64,000 nt of DNA from NCBI GenBank assembly GCA_014529385.2, contig CM043946.1, positions 40,121,558 to 40,185,557 of the forward strand, in the 5' to 3' direction. The position numbers and the translations under genes are program-made. How positions within the stretch are numbered: position 1 is the first letter of the stretch; each line of letters begins with the position of its first letter. The notes beneath the pieces were generated by a model. It had not been told where the DNA came from. It did not search any database and saw only the letters and a list, made by a program, of their open reading frames with translations. This document shows, piece after piece, positions 33,675-45,302 of this stretch. This DNA is from Adiantum capillus-veneris. Lineage: Eukaryota; Streptophyta; Polypodiopsida; Polypodiales; Pteridaceae.

Positions 33675-36600
33675 GTGAAGGCAGACCCCAGTTCAAAGAC
33701 CAACATAGGGACTGGTGACGACCTCGTATATATGAGCGACGCTGAAGAGGATGTTGACTCAGGTGAAACCATGGAGATCAAAATGACCACTAGGAAAGAA
33801 ACCAACAAGGAAGATAATCATGAGCCACAATGGCCAGGATCCAAGAAGAAGATAGGAACTTATCCAAACCCTATAGAGGAGATCGAGCGGGTCAAACAAT
33901 TAAGGTGTTTGGTAGAAGATACCCAAAGGGATGTAGAGCCAGCACCTAGGCAGATCTAGATTACAGACACAATGTTCCCTATGCAACAACAACCTTAAAA
34001 AGTCCATAGATCCTTAGCCATACCTAGTGCCATCCAAGAAAAAAGTTACTTTAATTCATGGGAAAGTGGGCCTACTCACTTCTTGTTGGAAAGAATGTTC
34101 ACAAAGGGACTACCTGACCCTATCGAAGAAATGGAGATCCCATTTTCCCCACGTCAAGGGTTGAAGCCCAAAAGGTGCTGTTAAATATTGCCAAATTGAT
34201 GAATTTCATGGCTTCTAAATTTAGAACCACCATCATGTCCAAACTATATGGAGACATTGAGCTATTCTTAGCTCTTCGAGCTTTCCTCAATGGAGAACTG
34301 AAGGTCAAGCTACCACAATTTGCATAGATGGATGGAGTTAGGGAGATGCCAATAGAGGAGGAACACTTAGATCCACAACCCAACCTAGATGAGAACCCTA
34401 TTGTAGAAATACCTGTTAACAAGTTGGGACAATACTTTAAGGGAGATGAATCCAATGCAACCATACCAATCACTACCAAGGGATTAACTACGAAGGGAAT
34501 CCTTGATGGTGGCGTTGGGGTTAGCATTGTGTCTAAAAATTGCTGGGAAACTATGGGAAGACCTCACCTTGGAACTACAACCATAGTAGTAAAGATGGCC
34601 AATGGGTCTATTGTTAAACCTACTGGGATACTATAAGATCTTGAGATCAAGGTCTTTGACATAAAATAATAATAACCTTAATTGTTGTGGATTTCTCCAA
34701 GCACACTATGGCATCTGAGATGATCTTAGGATGTCCTTTCATGAGGGAAGCAAAGATGGTGCATGACTGGTCTAAAAACCATGTCTACTTGCTCTTCCAA
34801 GATTCTGTCATTTGAGTGGATCTTGTAACTGGTCGAGCACATCCTCTAGGAAATAGGTTTATAATTGGTCATAAATCTGACACCACAGTTCACTCGGCTC
34901 CATTACAGTATTGTTACACGTGTAAAGCGAACACTGATGCTGGGGAAGATTCTCCTTATATGGATGTACTACTTGGGATGACTGAGCCGGACAATGTGGA
35001 TTGGGTCCACCTAGCAGCAACCATAGACACTTGGGGAAAGAGGGGGACGACCTGGGTAACACCTGAGGGGGATGAAATGCCACCACTCGTACCCTTAATT
35101 ATGCTAGAAGCAATGCATATAGCTTCCGATGACCTACAAATGAAGGTTTAACTGGCATTGGAACCGGTAACGTCTCACAAGACTATAGCCCACACGACCA
35201 ACCATTTAGGGCTCAGTGGTACCCTAGATGACAATCTATCCAAGGGAGCAGAAGCACAAGAAGAAATTCATATAGTGACTCTTCACTAGAGATCGGCCGT
35301 AATAAAAAATTAGACAAGAAGAGTAAGAGATATAAGACGCGACAATATCAAGCAAATGTGCATGCTATAAAAAATGAATAGAAAATACAGCAGAATGGCT
35401 TAATTATATAGGGGCATGTGATGCTCATCGGAAGTTGGTAGATAACTGGGGTGAATACCTTCAAAGTGTTATGTGGTGTAGTCCACAACCCATTGAGATC
35501 ACACAACTAGAGGCTACAGAGAAGCCAAAGTTGAGCGGTACCATAAGGGGATGACAAAATTGAGAGTTAGCTCAACAACAAAAGGAATCGAAAGTGAAAT
35601 CACAGTCCACAGAACAATAGGACCCCATAGACTTACACCCTGCACCTGAACATTTCAAATCCTACACCACAGAGGAACGTAAGGTTGTGTATACAAAGGC
35701 TCAAAGAAAACCTATCGATGGAAGCAATGGAGTCTATGACAGTCCAGCAATAGTTAAGGAAATAGAGTTAGTAGACCCAGGAGAAGAGTCCAAACCTGTT
35801 TTCATTGCCCAAGATCTGACAGAGACTGAGGAGTGTGTACTTAAAGAACTTCTCAAGGAATTCAGGGATATATTTTCTTGGACATATCATGATATGAAAG
35901 GTGTTCCACCTTTTGTGGTGCAACACACAATCCCCATGAATAGCATGGCTAAACAAGTTTAGCAAGGACCCTACCTAATGAATCCTAAATATGCAAAGAT
36001 CTTTCAAGAAGAGATTGAAAAGCTTGTGAAATACGGATTCATATACCCTATTGAGCACTCAGAATGGGTGACACCAATAGTGATTGTGCAAAAAAAGAAT
36101 GGGAAACTCAGGGTGTGCGTGGATCTCAAGAAGGTCAATGCCGCCACGAGGAGGGACCATTACCCCTTGCCATATTCAGAACATGTGCTTGAAAGAGTTG
36201 CAGGGAAGGAAGCTTATAGCTTTTTAGATGGGTACTCTGGCTATAATCAAATCACAAGTGTGCTAGAGGACCAAGCTAAAACAACCTTTATAACTGAATT
36301 TGGAGTGTTTGCATTTCGTGCTATGGCTTTTGGCTTAACCAATGTCCCTGCTACCTTTCAAAGATTAATAAACATTGCTTTTAGAGAATATTTGAGGGAG
36401 TTTTGTGAAGCTTTCTTAGATGACCTTTGTGTTTATTCCTCTTGGAAAGAACATCTATCATGCTTACGAAAAGTGTTTGAGAAGTGCAGATTGTATCGCA
36501 TCTCCTTAAATCCTTTCAATTGCCAATTTTGGGTTAAACATGGAGTCATATTAGGGCATATAGTGTCCAAAAATAGGATTTCCACAGATGATAGCAAAAT

Positions 36601-38530
36601 TAAAGCCATTGCTGAATTGCCACCACCTACAAACTATAAAGGAGTACAAAGGTTCATGGCCATGTTGGTTATTACTGACGGTTTATTTTAAACTTTGCCG
36701 AGATAGCTCGTCCTTTGTACAACCTTCTTATTGAGTTCCACTAGACCGCGGAGTGTGACCATGCTTATGAGTCATTGAAAAAGACCTTGACAAGCGCTCG
36801 TATTCTACGAGTGCCAGATTGGAATGTAATTTTTCATGTGCATATTGATTTATCGAACTTTGCTATTGGGTGTGTTCTAGCTCAACCGGGAGAACGTAAA
36901 TTGGGCTACCCCATTAGCTTTGCAAGTCGTTAATTGAATGATGCCGAGAGAAACTACACCACTATAGAGCGAGAAGGTTTAGCTACGATTTATGCAGTAA
37001 AGAAATTCCGCTACTACCTTCTTGCCAACAAGTTTGTTTTCTATGCGGATCATCAAGCCTTGTTGTATCTAGTAAATAAACCTTGTTCCACGGGAAGAAT
37101 TACACGATGGTTGTTAATTCTCCTTGAGTTTGATTTTACCGTTGTAGTGAGACATGGTAAAAAACATGTCATGGCGGATCATTTTTCTCGCATACCCAAT
37201 GGTGAAGCCCCTATTGGAGTCAATGATGAATTGCATGATACTTTTCTATTCCTAGTCGAGACCATACCTGAACGGAGTGAGAAGATTGTGAACTTTTTAG
37301 TTAATGGTTTTCCACCCAAAGAGCTTCATAAGGACATAGCTCAAAAACTGTTAAAAGAATGTGAACCTTATTCTCTCATTGCAGGAACTCTCTACAGGGT
37401 AGGAAAGGACTATATTCTTAGACGTTGTGCCCGTGAGATGAGTATTTATACATATTGCAAGAAGCCCACATGCGTATAGCCGGAGGACATTTCTTAGGGG
37501 AACTAACAGCTAGAAAGGTGTTGCAATCAAGCTATTGGTGGCCTACCTTATTCAAGGATGCATCACTTTTTGCAAAGGATGTGATGAATGCCAACATTAC
37601 AAGATCACACAACGAAAGGATAAGATGCCCTTACGTCCTTTTAAAGTGACTCAACCATTTGAAAAATGGGGTTTGGACTTTGTAGGCCCAATTAGTCCGG
37701 TAGCTTATATCACTCAATCTCAATATATTATCATTGCCACTAACTATGTGACAAAGTGGACGGAAGCCAGGGCGACACTAAAGCTGACGCAAGGTCAACT
37801 GCCAAGTTTCTCTTTGAGAACATTATTACAAGATTTGCTTGTCCCTTTGAGATTGTGAGTGACAATGGTACTTATTTTATAAATAAAGTGATAAAAGAAC
37901 TCACTTCCAACTTCATGATAGCTAACTATAAGTCCACACCATACTATCCACAAGCAAATGGCCAAGCTGAGAGCACCAACAAGACCTTAATATCTATCTT
38001 GACAAAAATGGTGGAAGCTCATCGCATAGATTGGGATTTAAAGCTGACTTCAGCTTTATGGGCTTATTGTACTGCGTACAAAGTTGGCATTAATTGCACA
38101 CTGTTTAAGATGGTGTATGGCCAAGAAGTGGTTATGCCATGGGAGTTTGTCATTCCTAGTCTTTGAGTAGCTTCTCAAGAAGGTTGGGATGGTAACCCCT
38201 TAGTTGAGCGATTATATATCCTTGAAATGCTAGATGAAGAGAGGCAATTAGCTGTGCAAAATGCACTTCTGGAGTAAGATAGATGGAAGAAATGGTTTGA
38301 TCGTCATCTAAAGAACAAAGATATCAATGTTGGTGATAAAGTCCTTATGTATGGAGTGCGTAACGAAAAGAAAAAGTTGAAATATGCAGGAAAAAGACCA
38401 TATAGAGTATGTGAAATCACCCCACAAGGAACCATTCAAGGGAGACTCTAGATGGAGTTGAAACCATTGGATTCCTCAATGAGAGTAAATTCAAAATGTA
38501 CTATGATCCTCTAAGCCAGGAAGAGCTACG
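33675..38530 (+). pseudogene. Element B pol: first protease, RT, RNase H, integrase
   Basis: First protease near 34490-34640 (ILDGGVGVSIV; MANGSIVKPTG) with stops after it. Protease-RT linker 34816-35560. RT 35687-36690 (YPIEHSEWVTPIVIVQKKNG, FLDGYSGYNQI, MAFGLTNVPATFQ, catalytic FLDDLCVYSS near 36415). A frame break near 36690. RNase H 36760-37190 (HVHIDLSNFAIG, TTIEREGLATIYAVKKF, HVMADHFSRIP). Integrase from 37440 (GGHFLGELTARKVLQ; CDECQ), core 37660-38166 with GLDFVGP, SDNGTYF and NGQAESTNK, and a GPY-like end to 38530. Same order as C; no chromodomain. Confidence 0.9.
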
Positions 38531-38689
38531 TGCCATCCATTAGAAAAAGGCAGCCAAGGCACAAACAAAATTGAAGAAGATACAAGCTCAAGCTGAGGCT
38601 AAAGAGCGAAAACAACGCATACGACTCCAATGAGAGGCCAACCTTGGAGTTACACATGCATTCCACGTTGAAAAAGAGGATTGATTGGA

Positions 38690-39807
38690 CTCTGACACAC
38701 CTCTATGATACCCTATTGAGCTAAATAGCACCTATGGAAAAGTGCTATATAACTCCTTATTGGACACGGGTGCTAAATGTAATCTATTGTCATATGAAGT
38801 TTGATGTCAGTTAGGGAAGCCACCTCTATCTGAGAGTACTATCCAAGTAAAGGGTGTCAACAAGAAAAAAATAGCGATTTTTGGTATCTGACACCCTTCT
38901 GTCAGTTATGACAATGGGGTATTAGCTCAATACTTTTTGGTCATGCCTGCTGGAACGATGGAGGGCAACATAAACCTTGGATGCACGTTGATGTTGGCAG
39001 TCAAATGCACTATTGATTGGGGTATTGGTAGTGTCACGATGCAACCACCGACTCTTACCCCTATTCTTGAAGCAAAGTCACCTATGTTGCTGACTCTAGC
39101 GAAGTTGCAAGATAGCCAAGATTCAAAAGTGGTTAACTCGTCCTTGTCAGCTGCCCATGAACCTAGCACTTCAAACCTTGCAGCAAGCAGTAATATTGCA
39201 AGTACTCAACCTGCACGACCTAAGAGTACATATCAATGGGTCCCCAAGGCCTTACTTCCAGATAACTCAACCCTTCCATCCATTTCAAGAAAAACTTCTC
39301 ATGGAAAACCAAGAGCGCGCTTTAGGAGAGTCAAGACCAAAATCACAATGGATTCCAGAACGACTATTAGAAGCCCAAGGCTACTATGATGGGAATGATC
39401 AAATTTGGGTACCTGAACGTAAAATGTGTCTTTCCCTATCACCTACAAAACCATGTGAATCAATCAGTGTAACTCCAAAACCAATGGCAAACCGTGGAAA
39501 GGGAAAGATCACAGAATGCTACACACCTATTCTAGAGCTAGTTTGGTTTCCAAGGTAAAACCAAATTATTCCACCTAGCTCAGGAAGAGGGGAGTCCCGT
39601 GAAGCTTCTAGCTCCTCATGTAATGCATCCATAGAGGTAAAAGCTTCTCCATAGCCTCCACCTACAATAGTGGACCTCCATGAAGCTACAAAGGAATCCA
39701 CACCTCCCAGTATTCAAGAATCACCTGATGAACCACTTCAAGTTCGATCCTAGGAGAGTACCTTACCACCCTTGCAACTCGATGAGGCACCTAAGGTAAT
39801 AGAAAAC
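38690..39807 (+). pseudogene. Element B post-integrase protease-like domain and W-x-P-K segment
   Basis: Shows SLLDTGAKCNLLSYEV (aspartate codon 38763), two in-frame stops (38804 region and at FGI*HPS), then MPAGTMEGNINLG, KCTIDWGIGSVTM and a serine/proline-rich linker. Tryptophan motifs follow: YQWVPKALL near 39235, QWIPERLLEAQGYYDGN near 39345, IWVPERK near 39408, LVWFPR near 39540. The frame ends at a TAA overlapping the ATG of ORF2 (39808-39812). Confidence 0.75.
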
Positions 39808-39809
39808 TA

Positions 39810-40006
39810 ATGGCAAAAATCCTCACCTATTACCAACTTGAACAATTGGTTTCAAAGGGTGACGAGCACATTTCAAACAGTATGACCTACCCAAAGAAGG
39901 GTGGAGTCCTCACTCACGTCAATATTTTGGATCCCCATCCTCTTGAATGTTCTTCCCTGACATCTGAACTCTACAATTGAGGAACTGTATATACATAGCC
40001 TTATAC
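39810..40006 (+). pseudogene. Element B ORF2 remnant, cut by element C
   Basis: Starts at the ATG of TAATG and reads MAKILTYYQLEQLVSKGDE, closely like ORF2 of C, then decays. Element C is inserted 5-bp-duplicated at 40007-40011. The sequence beyond C (53365 on) carries the AT-rich tail that follows ORF2 in C itself. Confidence 0.6.
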
Positions 40007-40011
40007 TAGTT

Positions 40012-40610
40012 TGTTAACCCTCACGGCTCACGGACACCCTATCATCTACGAGACGGACGTTGTAACCTACGGTGGACATTGTATTATTTATTTGGTAGAG
40101 TTAGGTACCGGTCTTGTTGGTCCAATAGGAAAAGGGTAAGAATGATTGCCGATGAGAGGTGCACTCTAACTGGCACATTCAAGGGATTAGTTGGCTAAGC
40201 ATGGGCGCCCAAGTGTGAATGGGGTGAGCTCATATAAAAGCCAACTAAACCTAAAATTCACTCATTCTCTCATTTGTGCAATAGAAGAGTGCTCTTGCTC
40301 CATCTTCTTCTTCTTCACCTCCTTGTGTGTGTGTGTGTATGTGAGAGAGAGTGAGAGAGGGAGAGTGTGTGTGCGATCGAGCATTACAAAGACACGACGA
40401 TGGCGAAGCGGTTGAGTGCGGCACGACTGCAGCTTCTTCTTCATCGCGGCGAGGAATCCACCACGAAGGCGAGCGTAGAGCGGTGAGTGACACACCCTTT
40501 GCTCTCTTGAGCTTGCTAGATTAGTCTTGTTGTGTGCTTGGAGCCATTTGTGGCTCGCACGCGGTGTATAACCAAGTCCCTTGCTTCGACAGTGCGGCAA
40601 GGAGCGCACA
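40012..40610 (+). repeat. Element C 5' LTR
   Basis: 599 bp, starts TGTTAACCCTCACGG and ends GGAGCGCACA. TATAAAA at 40233-40239. A short GT/GA microsatellite mix lies at 40324-40374. The downstream half resembles the LTRs of A, B and D; the first 80 or so bases do not. Confidence 0.94.
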
Positions 40611-40614
40611 TTTT

Positions 40615-40632
40615 TGGTGCCGCTGCCGGGGA
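40615..40632 (+). promoter_or_regulatory. Element C primer-binding site (tRNA-Asp type)
   Basis: TGGTGCCGCTGCCGGGGA, two mismatches to the tRNA-Asp complement TGGCGCCGTTGCCGGGGA, four bases after the LTR end. Confidence 0.85.
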
Positions 40633-41558
40633 AATGCCCTACACTAAGCTCGGTTAAGCACTTTACGCTTTCTTGTGATGCAATTTCAATTGAAGGATTT
40701 GTGAAGAAGGAAGGTGTGGTTGTGTGGAGAAGATTTTTGTTACACTGTACTGTCTTTTTTGTTTTCTGTAAAGAAGGAGTTACAATTTTTTTGCAATGTA
40801 CTGTTAGAATTAAGGTATTAGCTATGGAATGTTAGTTCTGTAAGGTTCAATGTTAGTTCTGTAAGGTTAGTTTTGTAGATCTGTTAGCTACTGTAGTACT
40901 CTGTAAACAGTGTTAGAGTGTGTGTGGCAGTATCTCTATTAGCTATAAGTAGATAAGTTAGGTGTAGGTTAAGTGTGTGTGCGCGCGTGCGCGGCGCAGC
41001 CGCGACCACTCTTTAAAATATAAATATATATAATAAATTATTAAAAAAAAACCAAAAATATTTAATCGTGAGTGACTGGGGGGCTACACTAAAATTTTGA
41101 GTGGGATCGGGATCATTTCCCCAAGTCCAAGCCCAAGCCCAGGCCCATGCCTCAGTCCTATGATATATACTAGACTCACTCTTATATATATACCCTACCC
41201 CCTCAAGAGGGAATGAGAGCATGTGGGGAAAGTCCTCCACTCTCCTCCCTTCTCTTCCCACTTGCACCCTTAGACTTTCTAATTTGGGCCTAGTTCCCTA
41301 CTAGAAATTGACGGTTTTAGGGATTCCGAGGGCATAAAGTGACCAAACGGAGGGCTGTAAAGCACGGCATGTCCCTCTAACCGAGACGCTCGTTTTGAGC
41401 TATCATACGTTCTATTATATAGCTGGGTCAGAAAAAAAAGGACCAAAAAAATAAATAAATAAATAAATAAGAAAAGACTTGGGTTGCAAAACACCCAAAA
41501 TTACTAGGTGAGCAGCCTTCACGGGCACTCACTGACACTTCTAGGGGATCCAAGTCAT
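40633..41558 (+). other. Element C leader with conserved hairpin
   Basis: About 930 bp without a conserved frame. A block at 41095-41225 and one at 41340-41410 align with element B. The hairpin GCTCGTTTTGAGC is at 41388-41400. An open frame begins near 41508 with a GTG, but the ATG matching B and D (MNLRSGRVLE) is at 41559. Confidence 0.65.
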
Positions 41559-44500
41559 ATGAACCTACGCTCTGGACGAGTGTTAGAGCACGAGCATATT
41601 GGTAGTGCCTCCATTAACGTGGGCACCCATTATTCCTCCACCCTAGGTTCTGGACCTTCGGCCGGGACTCAAGGTAGCGCGACCCAAGATCCTCATATCG
41701 CGTCTAGTGATTCTTCCTCTGACTACGAAGTCATGGAGGGATATCCTACACCAAACCCTGATAGTTCAAGTCAAGACATGCATGCCATGGGCCCACGGCC
41801 CGGGTGTAGCTTGTTTAGCCGCTTAAAAGAGACCCTTAGTAGAGCTACTCGCTCCGAACATGCGGTTAATGAAATAAATGAAGGGAGTGGGGAAGTAAAT
41901 TCGTCATTCATGCCTAAAATAGACCCTATGCTTCTTGAGAGTGTGCATGTGAATGTTCCATCTACTGCACCTCTTGATCCTTTAGGACTATTTCCCTCTG
42001 AGGTTTTACTACCCGATGGTAGGAGTCTTGCCGAAGTACAAGAGATCGAACACTATATGCAAGCAACAAGGGAGAGGGAAATTGAGAACCTATGAAGGAT
42101 AGAACAAAGTCGAGCCCTGAAAGCAAAGGCTCCTATGACAACAATCATGCCAGCTGAGCAACCGAGTGCTCCCAAGGTAGCAGTCACGGAGGGGCAAGCA
42201 ATAATGCTTCCACTTCAAGGGAAACCTCCAGCATGCCAGGCCTAGATGGGATATTCATAAACAGAAATTGGGAGTATGACCTACAAGCAGAAGCTTTAAC
42301 TGATCGGTACACACGACACACCTATCATGTGGGTTGGTTATATGTTTCTCAATCCACATCGGGTGCTACTAGCATAGATGAGCAACAACAGAAAGTCTGT
42401 GATGTCCTCCATAGGATTTTCGAGTTAGAAAGACAGAACACAGGGATCAACATGCCTTCAACACGCCTAATGAGATTCTTGGATACGGGAAGAAAGGCCA
42501 ACCAACCAACCCTATCACAAATGGAGACTCCCTCAGTGAGCCCCCTTGATCCTCCATATGTTGTTTCGCAAGGAGCCTCAGTACAATTTGAGCCCAAAAG
42601 TGTAAGCTTTACCTTCCCAGATCTAGCTCATCCTTCTCTTAATGACACTACGGCTACCATGCATATCCCAGTGGTGAGCACAGTTCATTTGTTAATACTG
42701 TGCTGATGCCTAGTAGCACAGTGCCCCCAACTATACCTACATGTATGTATTAATCGTGTGCACCTGTCGTACCTCAGCCTCATGTAGCTCCTACACCTCT
42801 GATTATTCCAAGAGCTTACAATCCACAATGGCATTATCCAAGCTCTTATACAAGTGGAGCCATGCCATTTAATAATAACATGCCATATCAGGCACCCCCT
42901 ATGCCTAGGGCCACGCCTGTAAACTTTGGACCACCGTCTGGTACACCACCATACGAAATATGGGACCCAAGAGCCGCACGTATGCCAAGGCCAAGGCCAA
43001 CTCCCATCTCACATGTGGTTCCAGGAGCACATCCACCCATTATACCTGCTCAAATAGGAGATTTGGCAGCATTTGCTCAAACTATTGGTCGCTCTATTGC
43101 GGAAAACATGCGTAGTGCACCTGATAGAGAGCCTAGGAGCAAGGCAGTTCAAGTAGCTAAGCTCACACATAAATTCAGTGGAGACGGAGATGCTAGAAAG
43201 CATATGGAAGTCTTTGAACATGTATGCGATTCCTTGGAAGAGCACAATGAGCTACATAAGTGTAAGGCTTTGAGTTTGACCCTAAGCGGAAAGGCTGGAG
43301 ATTGGTATAGAACCTTAAGAGTAGAAGAGAAAACAATCTACTCTACTCTTAGGAGATTGTTCTTAAAAGAATACATACGAGAGGGAGTACTTTGGGGTGT
43401 AGCCTCTCAGCTCCAGAAAGCCCAACGAGAAGAAGGTGAATCCGTGAGAGACTTCATTAGTCGCCTAAAGAATTTGAATTCTCGATGCAATCCAAACGAG
43501 CGATTCAACAACAACCAATTGCTCGATAGATTCATTAGGGGACTACGACATGAAAGTATCTATAATGGCCTAGTCATTAGAGGTATCACTACTTGGGAAG
43601 CAGTCACCATGAATGCAATCCAATTGGAGGATAATTTAATGATTGCAGGAGAAAGAGTGTCTGTCGAGCCGATGTCTAGTAGCTCGCAAGCGTCAGGGCA
43701 TGAGCCAATGAAGATAAAGCCAATCGTGAAAGAGCAAACGATATCTGATATGACTTTGGCAGATCTCACAAAGGCCATCCAAGAAAGCCTTAGGGGTAAT
43801 CGTGCTCCACAAAACACTCATATGTATCCAAGAAGGGAGCAACAATGGTGCTCAATTTGCTTGGGCCCATATACTACGAGTGAATGCCCTACTTTCAGAG
43901 TAAAGTTTAACGGGACTTGTAACGCGTGTGGTAGGTATGGCCATCAAGTGAAGGATTGCCTAATGCTTAAACGCATCATGGAAAATAGACCACCTATAGC
44001 TTGGGCAGACTCACCTCGAGTTCCTGCATTGATGCCTACCCCACCCATGGAGCAACAATTGCCATTACATCACATGGTCCCTAGAACCCAAAATGTGGTC
44101 CAAACCACACCGTTGCCACCTCCAGTGCTAGAACCGCAACCCCCTCATCCAAGAGTTACACCTATGAACCAAATAGGTTGTGAGTAATCTAGTACTTATG
44201 TAGATTGCGAAGAGGACATAGACTCTAGCATCACCTATGGAGTCGACATGCTTGAGGAGTGTCCCATGTACTATATGGAAGACCATTGGGGACAAATCAA
44301 ACCGGTATATCAAGCTACTGCTCTAGCAACAAGAGGCCAAAACATTAATAGTTTTGCCAGGAGACCACCTCTTCAGTGCTACGAATGTGGTGGACCACAT
44401 CGAGTAGCTGAGTGCCCCATTAGAATGCAAAAGAATGCCGCACTAATGCAAACAAGTCAAGGGAGTGCATTGGCAATGCCAATACTCACTTGTAATTGTT

Positions 44501-44729
44501 GTGGCATAGATCATTTGATCGCACAGTGTCCTAACAATCCAAACGCACCGAAAATCACACCATTGAACATAATAGAGATTGTTGATGGGACACAACCAAC
44601 TATAAACATAGCACCAGCTAATGCACTCACACGGTCGATGCTCCAAAAGCAAAATTACATCCTCGAAGAGAGAGGTGCTGCATCCATTGGCCGAGCGAGA
44701 AAGAAGAAAACACGAAGAAAGAAATCCCT
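41559..44729 (+). pseudogene. Element C gag polyprotein with four zinc-knuckle-like motifs
   Basis: Gag forms the particle that packages element RNA. In order: N-terminal acidic region (ASSDSSSDYEVMEGYP); a TGA nonsense codon at 42093-42095; a block with LTDRYTRHTYHVGW (about 42297-42340); a proline-rich spacer with frame breaks at 42240 and 42706-42862; a retrotransposon-gag core at about 43100-43680 (KFSGDGDARKHMEVFE, LSGKAGDWYRTL, FISRLKNLNSRC); then CSICLGPYTTSEC, CNACGRYGHQVKDC, CYECGGPHRVAEC and CNCCGIDHLIAQC. Only the second has canonical CX2CX4HX4C spacing; the others have X3, and the first has Tyr where D has His. A TAA at about 44187 interrupts the frame between the second and third motifs. 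Confidence 0.88.
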
Positions 44730-45085
44730 TAAATGCTTAAGCTTACCATATTCTCCATCTTCATTATCATGCTATTATGTATGCTAGCAAGAAGAGTGAT
44801 GATAAGTGAGGAACTAATTCTTTCTCCTATGAAATGTTTCTTCTTCCTCTTCCCTATCCTCATTCCCTGATAGCTCCCTCCACCTTCGAAGGTGTTTGAG
44901 GTCTTGGGACTGAGGCTTGGGATAGTTAACGCTTTCCACAAATTTTATGTTATGCTTGTGATGTATGAAGCTTTCCATCTTCATTGCATCACCTAGGTCA
45001 CAAGGAACAAAAATATTTTATTGTAACAAGTCTCACTTAATGGGAGAAATCATAATACAAATGCCTATTAGAGGGGGGATTGGCT
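44730..45085. other. Element-specific ~350-bp insertion between gag and pol
   Basis: Elements B and D read straight from KKKTRRKRSQK into an acidic linker. In C that point is interrupted by about 350 bp with no match to B or D, after which the linker resumes. No clear terminal repeats or target duplication were seen. The minus strand has a 70-codon frame that I do not recognise. It also terminates the gag frame. Confidence 0.6.
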
Positions 45086-45302
45086 CCACCCTGAGGATGA
45101 CTTAGATTCGATAGAGACCACGGAGACCAAAACTGTTACTACAAAGGAAAAAGCCAGTGAGGAGGATCACGAGAGGGAATTACGACGAACACCAAAAGAG
45201 TATTCAAAGTTAAACCACCCAGTTGCGAACCCCCAAGATAAGCCACGAGAGACAAAAAATGAGGATTGCAAGAGAAAGAGTGGAACCTATCCAAACCCAA
45301 CA

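Noticed and set aside
41013-41267. 84-codon minus-strand frame with repeated Ala-Trp
   Set aside because: It comes from CCCAAGCC-type repeats in the leader of element C; the leader is conserved as nucleotide sequence, not as protein.
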